Shown here piece by piece: positions 1 through 12,310 of a stretch of DNA of 64,000 bases. Below the pieces are notes generated by a model. That model had not been told where the DNA came from, did not search any database, and was given only the letters and a program-made list of their open reading frames with translations. The stretch's first letter is position 1, and every line of letters starts with the position of its first letter. Made by a program: the position numbers and the translations under genes. Origin of the DNA: Datisca glomerata (Eukaryota; Streptophyta; Magnoliopsida; Cucurbitales; Datiscaceae); contig QANY01008782.1 in the NCBI GenBank assembly GCA_003255025.1, forward strand, positions 996,659 through 1,060,658, given 5' to 3'.

Positions 1-268
1 AGAAATAAAATGAACTTTGAGGTAAATAGTAATTTTTTTACACCATAAAACAATGACATGTTTTTTTTCCACTGTCATAATAAGAAGTTATATTGAGAGC
101 CCAAAAAAATTAGCTGTCATAGTAGAGAACACATTTATGATAGCTAATTTTTGAGCTGTCATCTTACTCAAATTACCCCACCCTATACTATTTTTCTTTG
201 ACAGATTTTAGAGAGCTGTCATTGTATCAAAGATGTGACTGTCATCTAAAGTCAAAATTGTAGTAGTG
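1..268. mobile_element. CACTA transposon end (partial, cut by window start)
   Basis: The stretch ends in TAGTAGTG at 268, the reverse complement of the CACTA terminus. Its last ~30 bases (GTCATCTAAAG, then TAGTAGTG) closely match the right end of the complete CACTA element at 59245-63131. Repeated CTGTCAT motifs spaced through 70-250 fit the subterminal repeats that CACTA transposases bind. The other end lies outside the window, so no target duplication can be tested. No coding sequence is visible. Confidence 0.6.
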
Positions 269-568
269 AGAGAGAGGAGAGAAGAGGCGAGAGAGAGTGG
301 AGATGAGTCGAGAGAGAACCCTAGGTTCTCTGACTCGATCTCATGTTTCTCTGTTTCCAGATCTGAAAAAGTGAAAGATGGAAAGATAGAGAATTAGGGT
401 TAGCATATAATGTGGCAATTTTATAATTATTGAATATTTTCAGTATAATGTAATGACAACTTAGTTTTCCACTATCATAATAGGTGAACTTATTATGACA
501 AATTAAGTAAAACCTGTCATTTTAGCTTAAATCGGTTTTTTACACTCCAGAATCAGTTTTTAGTAGTG
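269..568. mobile_element. Second CACTA-like end, probably host of a nested insertion
   Basis: Positions 390-568 resemble 62905-63055 of the complete CACTA element: both share an AATTTTATAATTA block, an AAAACCTGTCAT block and a run reading TTTTTTACAC. The stretch ends in TAGTAGTG at 568, where recognisable copia coding sequence begins within about ten bases. The first 130 bases are GA-rich (GAGAGAG) like 62770-62830. The final ~70 bases of the family end are missing, so 568 may be a shortened end or a chance terminus. One reading is an element ending at 268 inserted inside an older one ending at 568. Confidence 0.4.
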
Positions 569-574
569 TTGTGA

Positions 575-3481
575 TTTTATAATATCCTAGTGTTTTTGGA
601 AGAACCTTATATTAATAGCTAGTTTAATTGAGCACGGATTCAATTTGAATTTCATTGATAGAGATATTGATATTTTTAGAAATGATTGCTTAACTACTAC
701 TGCACATTTGATAAATAAACAGGTTATATAAAATCAATAGTTCCAATGATATGTGGCACTGAAGTAAATACTGATTTACAAAGGGTAGTAAAAGATTGAA
801 GTTTGACTTAATCGATCTAACCTACTTGTATCACTTACGTTTTGGCCATATTAGCCTAGACATGATTAAAAAACTTACAAAGGATGGCCCATTGCATGCT
901 TTAAGTGTGAGATCACTACTCACATGGGAATTATGTATAGAAGGTAAAATGACCAAGAGACCATTTTCAGTGAAAGGTGAAAGAGCCACCCAATGTATCA
1001 AACTCGTACATAGTGATGTATGTGGGTCATTGAATATCCAAGCAAGATGAGGTTATGAATATTTTGTAACCTTCACTGATGACTATTAGCGTTTTGGACA
1101 TGTTTATCTTATGCGCCAAAAGTTTGAAACTTATAAAAAGTTCAAAGAGTACAAGGCTATGGTTGAAAAGCAAATAGAGAAACAAATTAAAACACTACAA
1201 TCCGATCGTGGTGGAGAGTACTTGTGAGGAGAGTTCGAAGACTTTCTTAAGAAAGAATGTATTCTTTCTCAACTTACAACACCTGGCACTCTAGAATAGA
1301 ATGGTGAGTTAGAAAGAAATGATCAAACTATGATGGATATAATTAGATCCATGATGAGTTACTCATCCCTTCCAGATTTGTTTTGGGGATATGCCTTGGA
1401 AACATTAACATACATTCTGAACCAAGTTCCGTCAAATAGAGTGCCTAGCACGCCATATGAAAGATAAAGTGGACAAAAGTCATTCGTAAGCCAGCTTAGG
1501 ATGTAAGATGCCTGGCACATGTACTGAGACCAAAGACAGGTAAATTGGCTAGCCGATCAGAATTATGCATGTTTGTAGGATATCTTAAATGAATGAAGGT
1601 ATACGTCTTTTATAGTCTGACTGACAAGAAATAATTTTTTAGCATGGATGCACATTTTCTTGAGGAAGACTATATAGGAAGTTTGAAGCCGAGAAGCACA
1701 CTTGTGCTAGATGAATTATTGAGTGGGAGGTTAGTAACTCCCCAATCAGAACCTGTTCTCGATTCAATATTGGAAGGACTACAACAGGGACTGGAGCCTA
1801 CAGAGCCTCGACATAGTGGGAGGGTTGTGAAATAACATGTCAGGTACATGTCTTTATCGAGATGCATTAATGGCAGTCTCATATAAGGATCATGATGAAC
1901 ATGTCTCCTATTCATAGGCTATGGATGGTCTTGAAGCAAATCTATGACAAGAAGTCATGAACGTTGAGATACAATGGATGTACTCGAACGGAGTCTGGCA
2001 ACTTGTAGATCCTCCTGAATGGGTAAAACTCGTAGAGTGTAAATAGATTTATAAGAAAAATTGAAGTCCAGATGGGGCTGTGGAGAGATTTAAAGCTAGG
2101 CTAGTAGCCAATGGCTATACCCCAAAGAAATGTATTGACTATGAGGATACCTTCTTATCAGTGGCCATGCTTAAATCCATCTGAATCCTCATATTTGTTG
2201 GTGCTGCCCTCAATTATGAAATCTGGCGGATGTATGTCAAGACTACTTTTCTAAATGGTAAGCTTAAACAACGCATTTATATGGCACAACCAGACATGCT
2301 CATAGAGAAAGGCCAAGAGGGTAAGGTTTGCAAACTACTGAAGTCCATTTATGGACTTAAGCAAGCTCCCAGATTGTGGAATATTAGATTTGACGAAACT
2401 GTCAAGAACTTCATTTTTTAGCAGTTAGTGGATGAACCCTGTGTGTATAAGCTGATACACGAAGGGGAGGTGATTTTTTTTGGTTTTGTACGTGGACGAT
2501 ATTATGCACATTGGAAATGATGTAGGAAAATTATCTGATGTCAAGATTTAGCTTGCAAAATAATTTGATATGAAGGATCTTGAAGAAGCTGCCTTTGGCC
2601 TAGTTATTCAAATCTTTCGGGATCAGAAGAACTGACGATAAGCACTGTCTCAAGCATCTTATATTGATAAAGTGATGGATTACTTTAGTATGCAAGACTC
2701 CAAGAAGGGATATCTTCCTTTCAGGAATGGAATCAGTCTCTCCAAGAAGCAGTCTCCCAAGACTCCTCAAGAAGATGAAGACATAAGAAAGATTCCCTAT
2801 GCCTCAGTCGTAGGAAGTCTCATATATGCGATGCTTTGTACTAGGCCAGAAATTTACTACGCGGTGGGCGTGGTGAGTCGTTTCCAATCTAATCGTAGAC
2901 TCAAGCATTGGAATGTCGTCAAGCATATCCTTAAGTATCTTAGGAGAACGAGGAACTACATGTCTGTGTATTCAGGTACTGACCTAAATATGACAGGTAT
3001 ACTAATTTCAATTTCTATGCTGACAAGAATTCTAGAAGGTCCATTTCAAAATCGGTGGAGCAGTTGTATGGAGAAGTATCAAGCAATCTTGCATTGCTGA
3101 TTCTACCATGAAAGTTGAGTATGTAGTAGCTTGTGAAGCTACAAATGAGGCTGTATGACTAAGAAAGTTCTTGAAGACTTTGGAAGTTGTTCCTGAAGCT
3201 GACAAGCCCATGGCACTTTATTGCCATAAGAGTGGGGCTGTAGCGAATTCGAAGAAACTAAGGTGCCATAAAAGATCCAAACACATATAGCGTAAATATC
3301 ACCAGATTAGAGAGATTACTTAGTGTGGAGATGTTGTAGTAACACACATATCGACGGTCAACAACCTGACAGATCCATTCTTGAAAAATTTAAGCAGTAA
3401 AGTCTTTGATGGTCATCTGGAGGGCATGGAGGGCATGGAGATACGAGATTGTACACGTCTACTTTAGTCCAAGTGGGAGAT
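575..3481 (+). pseudogene. Decayed Ty1/copia pol (pre-integrase, integrase, RT, RNase H)
   Basis: Remnant of a copia polyprotein that once made integrase and reverse transcriptase/RNase H. In order: end of the protease-linker region at 600-790; GAG pre-integrase segment with a YLYHLRFGHI block at 796-1050; integrase at 1040-1480, with SDRGGEYL near 1201; RT at 2030-2560, including KSIYGLKQAPRLW at 2342; RNase H at 2660-3400. Many in-frame stops (for example 1087, 1225, 1298) and frameshifts make it non-functional. The RT signature YVDD is readable at 2489-2500 only in a shifted frame, because an 8-T run precedes it where 7 would keep frame. The polypurine tract AAGTGGGAGA sits at 3471-3480 against the 3' LTR. 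The 5' LTR, gag and most of the protease are absent; CACTA sequence lies in their place. Confidence 0.85.
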
Positions 3482-5369
3482 TGTTGGAATAATGTCCATA
3501 AAGTAGGGTGTAATAATTATTTATGAGTATTTAGTTATTTCTCAGACATTTTGTATTACTGAATTTAATGAATGAATAAAAGTTTTTCTATTAATTAAAA
3601 TGTATTTATAATTTACTCAAGTCCTGGAACTATTGTCAATATAATAAGAGTAAAGATTGATGGGTCTTCGAGACAAAATCTTCTGAAATAATTCAGAATG
3701 TTATTCACAGTTTTAGGATCGACTCGGCAATCGAGTCTGATTACGATTGTTAGGTTGAACCAAAGGATGTTTGCCTTGGGGTATGGGAGTGGAGACTCTA
3801 ACGGTTGACCTAGACATGTTATGGAATATGTTGAATAGACCAATAATAAATTAGTTTGGAGCAAAGTCATTTATCTAGCTCTAAATCTAATTGTTTACAC
3901 CTTAAGGGTATTTTCATGATTACCTTAATCCTGAGGTGAATACAAAACTTGAGTTAGTTACTTGCGATCTTTGATATGCCAAAGAAGTGAGTTCAAATTA
4001 CCGGATAATACCTCAGATGTTGGGATCGTGATTCAATTATCTTGGAATTACGTGATTCACCGATATGGAATTCGTGGTGAGATTGTAAAATGAAACAATA
4101 TCACCTAATTCTTTATTGATGGGTGTGTGAGTAAATAAATTTGCCCAGGTACTCGATGAAATGAATCATTGAATAAGTGATGATGAACTATGCAAGATAA
4201 TTCAGTGTTATGTCTTTCTTATTCACAGTCAATAAATGAGTTTAGAAAATAATAACTAAAAAGGTAAAATGGTAAATTTACATCTCTATCATGTTACTGA
4301 TATTCACGAACGGTAGCATAGAAAGGTATTCTATGGACCGTGAAATAAAAAGTGCTTATTTACACTAAAATAAAACGTAGCGTGCATGAATTGAGAGTTA
4401 ATTTGACCTCGGACCTATAGTGGAGTCGTACGATGTCAGGATTAAATAGGTCGAGAATCGAGAATTTATGGAGATAAATTTGCTAAGTATTTGAATCCTA
4501 AAGCTTTATTCATATGAGTCCATTTGGTCTCAAGAGTAGCTCATAAGGACATGAATGAGAAACAACACCAGCTGGACAAAAATGAGTTATGGAACGAGAT
4601 ATACTTCCTGAACCAATATGTGATGGGTATCGTTACTAAAGTAGTGAAAAGCAAAAATTAATATTCACAATAATTAATTATTATTTTCTAATTATTATAT
4701 AATTAGTAAATAATAAACTAATTAATTAATTGATGGAGATCAATTTAATTTATCAATTTAAATTGATGAATTTGGACACAGTATTGACTCTACGGAGATG
4801 CAAAATTTTGACAATTATAGTAAATGGAGGAGAATTTTGGCAATTTACAGTATGTGGGGTATATGTGTAAATTTCATAATTTTTATATAAGGGATGACAT
4901 TAGGGTTGTCTCCCTAAGTGTGTTGACCCAACCCTGATCACAGTGTGTTATTACATAGAGTAGAGAAAGCAGTTTCTCTCTCCCCTCCTTGTTGCCGCCA
5001 AAATCCATAGGAATAAGATAAAAAATTGTTATTTTCTTCTGTTGTTTTGAGAGTCCACGCTCAATTCTCGACGACATCCTATTGAGATATTCTTCTGAAT
5101 CCTACGAGTGGTTGTTGGTGCTAATATTGATTCAAGTTCTATGAAGAACGAAGAACGCAAGACAATTAGTAGGATTCCACTAAGTTATAACTTCTCGGAT
5201 ACAAGAAAGGTATAATATCATTTTCACATCTTTTAAATACGTCAATCTAAATATGCATGATCATTAAAAGTTTTATATTTAATATAATTAAATAGTTGAT
5301 GTGAAAAAATGAACCACGAACCGTTCGTGGTTCATTTTTTTCCTCAAATTTTTAAAACTCAATCCAACA
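3482..5369 (+). repeat. 3' LTR of the plus-strand copia element
   Basis: Begins TGTTGGA directly after the polypurine tract and ends TCCAACA at 5363-5369, a perfect 7-bp terminal inverted repeat, giving a 1888-bp LTR. No coding sequence is seen inside it; the short open frames on the minus strand (3613-3870, 4883-5077) resemble nothing I know. The partner 5' LTR is not in the window. The five bases after it (CTTAC) would be one copy of the target duplication. Confidence 0.75.
5304..5340. repeat. 37-bp near-perfect palindrome inside LTR
   Basis: Two 18-base arms (5304-5321 and 5323-5340) are exact reverse complements around one C. The core is ACCACGAAC / GTTCGTGGT and the outer six bases are A/T. 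It lies 29 bases from the LTR end and could form a very stable hairpin in the U5 part of the transcript. Confidence 0.9.
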
Positions 5370-5725
5370 CTTACGATCCTATTATTTTTTTTATCTTGGA
5401 TTGGTAGGATCTTACGATCCTACTATGATCTTATAATCCCACTAACCATAATTATTTAAGGTATTTATAAGAAAATAATATAAAGTTCATTTAATCTGTT
5501 CAATTTTTTTAAATTATCATTTATTTATTTAAATTATACTTAGTAAAATAGTGAAATTTACTGTTAATTAATTAACTATTTCATGAATTTTAATATGTAG
5601 TGTGGTAAACTATATTTTTTCATAATATTACTATTATATAGTAGGATCTACGATTTGATCATATGATCTGATTTGTGAAACATTTTCATGATCCTAGGTA
5701 GGATCATAATTCTGACAACCTTGAC
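5370..5725. other. Non-coding AT-rich stretch with GATCCTA motifs
   Basis: No gene seen. GTAGGATC and its complement GATCCTAC recur: an 8-bp-arm inverted repeat lies at 5404-5423, with further copies near 5370, 5641 and 5692-5706. This may be a small decayed transposon, but I could not define its ends. Confidence 0.35.
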
Positions 5726-5729
5726 TATA

Positions 5730-6510
5730 TTCCTATGTTTCCTCTCAATTTTCCCATTTTTTTATGTGTATGGGGGCAAGGATGCCTAAATACTATCCCT
5801 AGCTTAGTAAAAACGGGTAGAAGTTTTCTAAACTTATCTCCCCAATCAGTTTGAAGACATTTAAGTTTGAAGTTGAATTGTCTTGTGAAAATCCAAGTGA
5901 AACGAGTGAAATCATCTAAAAAGCTTATGTAATATCTGTAACCGTCAGTGGATAAGTCAGGGGAGCGTCCCCAAACTTCAGAATAAACGATTTTAAAAGG
6001 ACGCTGAGTAATTGATTTGGAATGGGGAAAAGTAGCTTGATTTTTCCTAAGAGAACATGAATCACATAAATTAAACTTAGTTGCATTAAGTCTTGAAGTA
6101 TGATGTAAAACTTGGGGGAGGGGTGTCTTAAATGCTTATGCCACAAATTGGCATTATTCTTGGAAATAAAGACATATTGCAAAACAAACAGAAAACATGA
6201 AGATGGCTAGTGCTTGAAGACTTTGGCATATCTGGTACAAACCTTTATTAAGGACATCCTACATGAGAACCTCCTTTGTACTTTTGTCCTTCACAAAACA
6301 CACATCAGATACAAATTCAGTAGCAATAGGATTGCCAAGAGTTAATTGAGAGACACTGGTTAAATGGTTGGTGGCAGAGGGTACACAAAGCTTTTGATCA
6401 AGGTTGAGTGAAATGAACTTATTGTTAATATTCATTAGAGAAAAAAGAAGAAAAACTAGATTTACACAGGAAATTAAAGTTGAGGTCCGTCTCCCGATCT
6501 TCATCTCCTC
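5730..6510 (-). pseudogene. Copia pre-integrase/integrase fragment
   Basis: Read on the minus strand, 6504-6259 encodes the region before integrase (LCVPSATNHLTSVSQLT), and 6182-5925 carries NLWHKHLRHPSP (the pre-integrase HLGHP-like block) followed by a C-x2-C remnant. The next frames, down to ~5730, read as integrase core with shifts. It differs from the copia pol at 575-3481 and belongs to another lineage. Several frameshifts are present and no LTRs are recognised, so this is an isolated fragment. Confidence 0.65.
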
Positions 6511-7049
6511 CCCACGTACAAAAATACTCTAATAACCCTCAAATATTCTATTTATACACTATATTTTTTAGCATAGTGAAATTCAACGCACATGCACACA
6601 AACTACAACGATAAACAGAGTCAATAAATGAAGCCTTACAATACACACCCCAACAAAATGATCATTTATACACTAAGGTTTGATAAGGATAAAATTAGAG
6701 TGAAAATCAGAATGAAAAAAATCTTGATCGCGCTGGCGTTGTGACGCTGTCCTTCTGCCCATGTCCGTTCTTTTCTCGTTCTATCCATATTTTTTCCTTC
6801 CAAATCTTCAAAATCAACCCAAATGCATTTGAATATCTAACCTACAATATAAAAATAAAAATAACATAAATCAAGCAATAAATCTAAAAGAACCAACAAA
6901 ATAAAACTTAATATTATCTAAAATATGAGTGTGAAACACACTCATCAAATGCCCCTAAACTTAAATTTTTGCCAGTCCTCGTGCAAATCAAAAAAATAAA
7001 AAATCAAATAAGAAAACAATAAACTAAGAAAAACTACGAAACAAGTGAC
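6511..7049. other. Intergenic, nothing recognised
   Basis: AT-rich sequence with no protein similarity I can see in either strand. A short GC-richer patch at 6725-6780 has no clear identity. Confidence 0.5.
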
Positions 7050-8824
7050 TGTTGGAATTGTTGGTGTCGCGCGGCGGAGGCGTGACTTAAAAAAAATTAA
7101 AACTTTATCGATTGGAAATAGAAAAATTGCAACGCCACAGTTTCGCAACTAAAAACTTTTTAACGGAAAACATTTTTTCTCATCGGATCCATTATATATC
7201 TATACATTAATCTAAGCATACAAAGATATGAATCATACCTCTTATGGTCTTATCAAGCGTCATTGCCAACAATGAACTTGTAATCCCACGAACAACAGTT
7301 GCGAGATCCACACCATGATCTCCTAAGCCAATTCTCAAACACACTAGGATGTGTGTGGGCATGTAGAATATATTAAAGACACTTTTTTTATCTCTAGATG
7401 TGCCCAATACACGAGATCTAGAGATTTAGAGAATGACTTTTGTAGACAAAACTCTGAAAGAAAATTAGAAAAACTCACAGAGCTTTTTGATAAACCTTTA
7501 GTCACACAATTGCATTTCCTGAGGCCAATAGAATAATATTTATATATATCTTCTAGGTCAAGGCTCATCAGAATTTTAGGGATTTACAAAAAATAATAAA
7601 TTAATTATAAATGTGTCATTGTAGTGAATTCACTGTAATTGAGTAACATTGTAGTGCCGTGAGGCGATACAGCTCTGCACACCACTTCAGTGCCGTGAGG
7701 CACTGCAATATATCCTGTGTCATAGTAGTGTCGTGTGACACTACAGTAATTCATGTCAATCTATGATTCAGAATTGATGCAGTCCAACATGTCTCAAGTT
7801 GAGGCAGTCCAATACACCACGTGGCATGTTGGCAATTTTTTCAAATTTATTATTTATTTTAATTAGATGAATATCTAGCTATCAATTAATTAAAAATTAA
7901 CTTATCTGATCACCCATATCAACTAACTTATCTGTTAGTTCACAAATAACATATTTAGTTGATCCAAATTTGAATTATTATCTCATAATAATTTAACATT
8001 ATTTAATTTCATAAATCAGATATACTGTCTCTCTTATTGATTAACACAAAAAATTAATCAATATAATTATTTAATTGTAATTTCCAAAAATTAAATTAAT
8101 TAATTAATTACATATAATTATCTCAAAATTATATACTTACCCCAGAAATTTAACAGCCAAGACTGTGTAGTACAGAGGTGACTTGGGGACCATGGACCCA
8201 TAATTCAGAACTCCAATAAACTAGATTATTAATTAAACTCTTTAATAAAATAATCTTATATATTAATTAAACTCTTTATTTAAATAATCTTATTCATTAA
8301 TTTCATTATTACTTTACTATAAATAGAATATATTTACAGTGTATTCTCGTGTAGTATATTGATATAATCACTTCACGTAATTCTGTCTTCCAATTATTGA
8401 TATCGTTTTATCTTCTAATTACCTTTTGATTGTTAAGTACCATTAATTCACTGGTGAACGATAAATTTATAATCGTATGATAAATTTGAGCTCAATAATC
8501 ATTCAGTCTCAAAATTAATACTTAAGGAAACCACTATACAATCCATTAAGAAAGCTTGGATTCCAAATTTTATAAGACCATATTTCCAACCATCCATATC
8601 ACTGAATCTCTAAAAGAAAAGTCACTAGTCTATTTTACAAACAAACTTAATGAGTGAATCAAAAGATCCAGTAGATATGCATAAGAGTTCATGACTACTC
8701 AAGATTTTGACCAATCTACATATGATCAATAGTTTTGATGTTTATTATTTTTTTATGATAAACAATAAGTTAATAAAGATATTAATCCACATCGATCCTA
8801 TCCTATATAATATAATTATATAAA
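7050..8824 (-). repeat. Long copia LTR, copy A (partial)
   Basis: Starts TGTTGG at 7050 (a second TGTTGG at 7059 is an alternative) and is similar along its length to 8825-10636, for example CTCATCGGATCC/AATCAAGATCC followed by ATTATATAT, and a shared block AATAAACTAGATTATTAA at 8216 and 10016. It lacks the part matching 10637-11273. It ends exactly where copy B starts. Orientation follows the minus-strand copia remnant at 11274-12310. Confidence 0.6.
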
Positions 8825-11273
8825 TGTTAGAAAACGTGGTGCACATGTGGCTTTCAAAAAATTTATCAAAAAAATGAATCGTATGTTTTTTTCTCAATAA
8901 AACGAAAATAAGTGCGACATAATGATTTCCAAAAGAAAAACTTTTATTGAAAACTTTTTCAAATCAAGATCCATTATATATTTATATATTAAATTTAAGA
9001 CATACATAGATATGAATCATATACCTTTTGTAGTCTATATCAATCGTCCTCGCAAATCAACAATCCTGCATTTCCACGAACAACAGATTTTGAGATCCAC
9101 ACCAAGATCTTCCAAGCCAATCCTCAAATTCACTAAAACTTGTATGGGCAAGTAGAATAATTCAAAGACGTTTTTTTGTCTCTATATGTACTCAACACAT
9201 GAGATCTAGAGATCTACTAAAAATGTTTAATTTAGTGAGACAATCCTATGAGAGAATACGAAGAATTTTATTTCAGAGCTGATTAACTTTTTAATCACAG
9301 AGAAAATTCACCCCGATAGCAATTGTGTTCTTAACTCTCTATCAACTCTACGGCTAATAGAATAATATCTATATATTTTCTAGATAAAGGAACTTCATAT
9401 TTTTAGGGATAAACAGAAAATAATATTTAATTTCAAAATTATCATTGTAGTGGGATACACTATAATTTATGTACAACCGCAGTGTCACACGGTACTACAG
9501 TTGCCACAGTGGCACGTGGCACAACGGTAGTTCATGTCAATCTCTGATTCACAATAAGTGATTGACATGTGGCAATTGCTATGAATTAAATATTTATTTT
9601 AATAAGATAAATATCTAGATATCAGTTAATTCAAAATTAACAATCTGATTATGTCTATCAACTAACTTATCTATTAGTCACAAATAACAGATTTAGTTTA
9701 TTCAAATTATTATCTAATAATAATTTATAATTATCTAATTTCACAAATTAGATATTCTGTCTCACTTATCAATAATTAAAAAACTAATCGATAAAATTAT
9801 ATATATATGTAATTTCTGAAATTTATATATAAATAATTTAATTAGTTAATTCTTAATTAACTAATCATACGTAATTATCTAATAATTACGTACTTGTCCT
9901 AGAATAAAAATTCTTTTTATAAGTCAGTAATTTTCTCAAGTTCTGAAATATTCACATCCTAAACTGCGTATTACAGAGTTGACTTGGAGACTATAGACCT
10001 ATAATCTGAAGCTCCAATAAACTAGATTATTAATTAAACTCTTTAATTAAATAATCTTATTTATTAATTTCATTATTATTCTATTTTAAATATGGAATTG
10101 CACTCTTAAAGATCATACAATGGATTTACACAATATTCTCCTGTAGTCCATTGATATATTTATTTCACGTAGTTTTGTCCTCTAATTATTGGTTCGTAAA
10201 TTAGAGCTGGTCTAAATTACCATTTTACCCTTCTAATTACCTCTTGATCCTTAAATACCATTAATTCACTAGTGAATGACTAATTTTTAATCGTATTATA
10301 AATTTGAGCTCAATAAGCATTCAGTTCTAGAATTAGCACTTAAGAGAACCAATATACGATCCGTTAGGAAAGTTTGGATTCTAAAGATTGTAAGATCATG
10401 TTCCTAGCCATTCATATCACTGAATCTTCAAAACAGAAGTCACTAACCTATTTTACAAACAAACCTTAACGAGTAAATCAAAAGATCTAGTAGACATGTA
10501 TAGAAGTTCATGACTACTCAGGATTCAGACTGATTTACATATGATCATCAGATTGATGTGTATTAAAATTTTTATGATAAACGGTACGTTAGTAAATATA
10601 TTAATTCATATCGGTCTTGTTTTATATAATCTTATTATATAAAGTACATTCACTAAGATATCTATCTACATCGATGATTTGGATCTAGATCACATGCATT
10701 CACAATGCTTAGTGAACCGTACTAGCAACATTTCATTAAAGATTTTATACTTTAATATGTTGCTGACAGTTTTATTCAATATCTATGATCTTAATCCTCT
10801 CGTACTATTACAAGATTATAGTCTCATTAATAAATATAGAATTTTCAGATATTTATATAAATTATTCAATAATAATTTTAAAAAGTTCATTAAATTTCAT
10901 ATTAAAATGTCAATACACATGCTCTGAAGGCATAATCCCCAATAATAAAGTACATTCACTAAAATGTCTATCCACATTACTAATCCACATCTAGATCACA
11001 TGCATTCAAAATACTTAGTGTACCATACTAGAAGCCATTCATTAAAGATTTCATACTTTAATATGTTGCGGACTATTTTATTCATTATATATGATCTTAA
11101 ACCTCTCGTACTTATACAAGAGTATAATTTCATTAATGAATATGAAGTTTTTGGATATTTATATATAAATTATTCAACAAGTATTTAATAGAATAATTAT
11201 AAGAAAAATTTCATTTCATTAATTTCATATTAAAATTGGCTAAACAAATACTTTAAGGGCACTATTCCTAACA
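8825..11273 (-). repeat. Long copia LTR, copy B (3' LTR of minus-strand element)
   Basis: Bounded by TGTTAG at 8825-8830 and CTAACA at 11268-11273, a perfect 6-bp terminal inverted repeat, giving a 2449-bp LTR. On the minus strand it is preceded by the copia RNase H end and a polypurine tract (AAGTGAGAGA, plus-strand 11275-11284), so it is the element's 3' LTR. Fragments of the same LTR family recur at 57082-57640 and 63415-64000. Confidence 0.65.
10636..11272. repeat. Tandem ~310-bp duplication inside LTR copy B
   Basis: 10636-10946 and 10947-11272 are diverged direct copies. Both contain GTACATTCACTAA, then TAGATCACATGCATTCA, then TACTTTAATATGTTG, then CCTCTCGTACT. LTR copy A does not extend into this region. 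The short open frames here (10679-10927, 10964-11188) are the same non-coding unit seen twice. Confidence 0.8.
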
Positions 11274-12310
11274 ATCTCTCACTTGTTCTAAAGCAAATGT
11301 GACATCTCTCTCAACTTCATATTTCACACATGACCTTCAAATGAATTCATAGGAAGTGTCTTGGTAAAAGGATAAGTTAGGTTGTGATCTGACACTATCT
11401 ACATAACAGTCACATCTCCTCCTTGCACGATCTCTCTTACAAGATGATATTTCCTCTCAATGTACTTGCCCCTCTTGTGACTCCTCGGTTCTTTGAAATT
11501 AGCCACCGCCCACTGTTGTCATAATACATGATCAGTGACTTATCCATATCTGAAACTACTTTCAGATCAGTATAAAACTTTTGAGCCATACCACTTTTTT
11601 CACAGTTTTACAAGTTGCTATATATTCAGCTTCCATTTTGGAATCTGTAATACTAGATTGTTTAATACTTCTCTAGACTACAGGTCCTCCACCTAGGGTG
11701 ATTACTGATCCAGATGTCGACTTTTGACTGTCTCTATCTGACTGAAAATCAGAATCAGTATATCCAGTGGGATTCAGGTCTTCACCTGAATAAAAAAACA
11801 TATAATTTATTGTTCTTCGATGATACTTGAGAATGTGCTTTACTGCAATCCAATGTTCTAAACATGGATTTGATTGATAACGACAAACAATTCCAACTGT
11901 ATAACAAATGTATGGTCTCGTACACAACATTGCATACATGAAACTACCAACATCTAAAGCATAAGCAACCTTTGTCATATCCTCTTCATCTTGAGGTGTC
12001 TTAGGACACTGCTCCTTGGAAAGGATAATTCCATGTACGGTCGATAGTGGAAATTTCTTGAAATTTTCCATTAAGAATTTCTCCAGCAACTTATCAATAT
12101 AAGATGCCTGAGAAACTGCCGAAAGCTTGTTTTTTCTATCCTTTAAGATTTGGATACCTAGAACATAACTCACCTCTCCCAAATCTTTCATTTAAAATTT
12201 CTCAGTTAAACATTTCTTTACTTTCAACAAAGTTTCTACATCATTCCTAATGAGTAGAATATCGTCTACATAAAGAACAAAAAAACCAACCACCATATTA
12301 TCTTTGATGT
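11274..12310 (-). pseudogene. Copia RT/RNase H 3' fragment
   Basis: On the minus strand, LYVDDILLIRND (near 12262) gives the RT catalytic YVDD, followed by MKDLGEVSYVLGIQILKD at 12191 and RNase H motifs YTDSDFQSDRDS and STSGSV near 11720. The frame is open for 172 codons (12191-11673), then broken. The DNA continues to the polypurine tract at 11275-11284 and LTR copy B. Upstream RT, integrase and gag are missing beyond ~12310, where GA-rich unrelated DNA starts. Confidence 0.85.

Noticed and set aside
10679..11188. Three plus-strand frames that look alike
   Set aside because: They are the two copies of the LTR tandem duplication, not a gene family.
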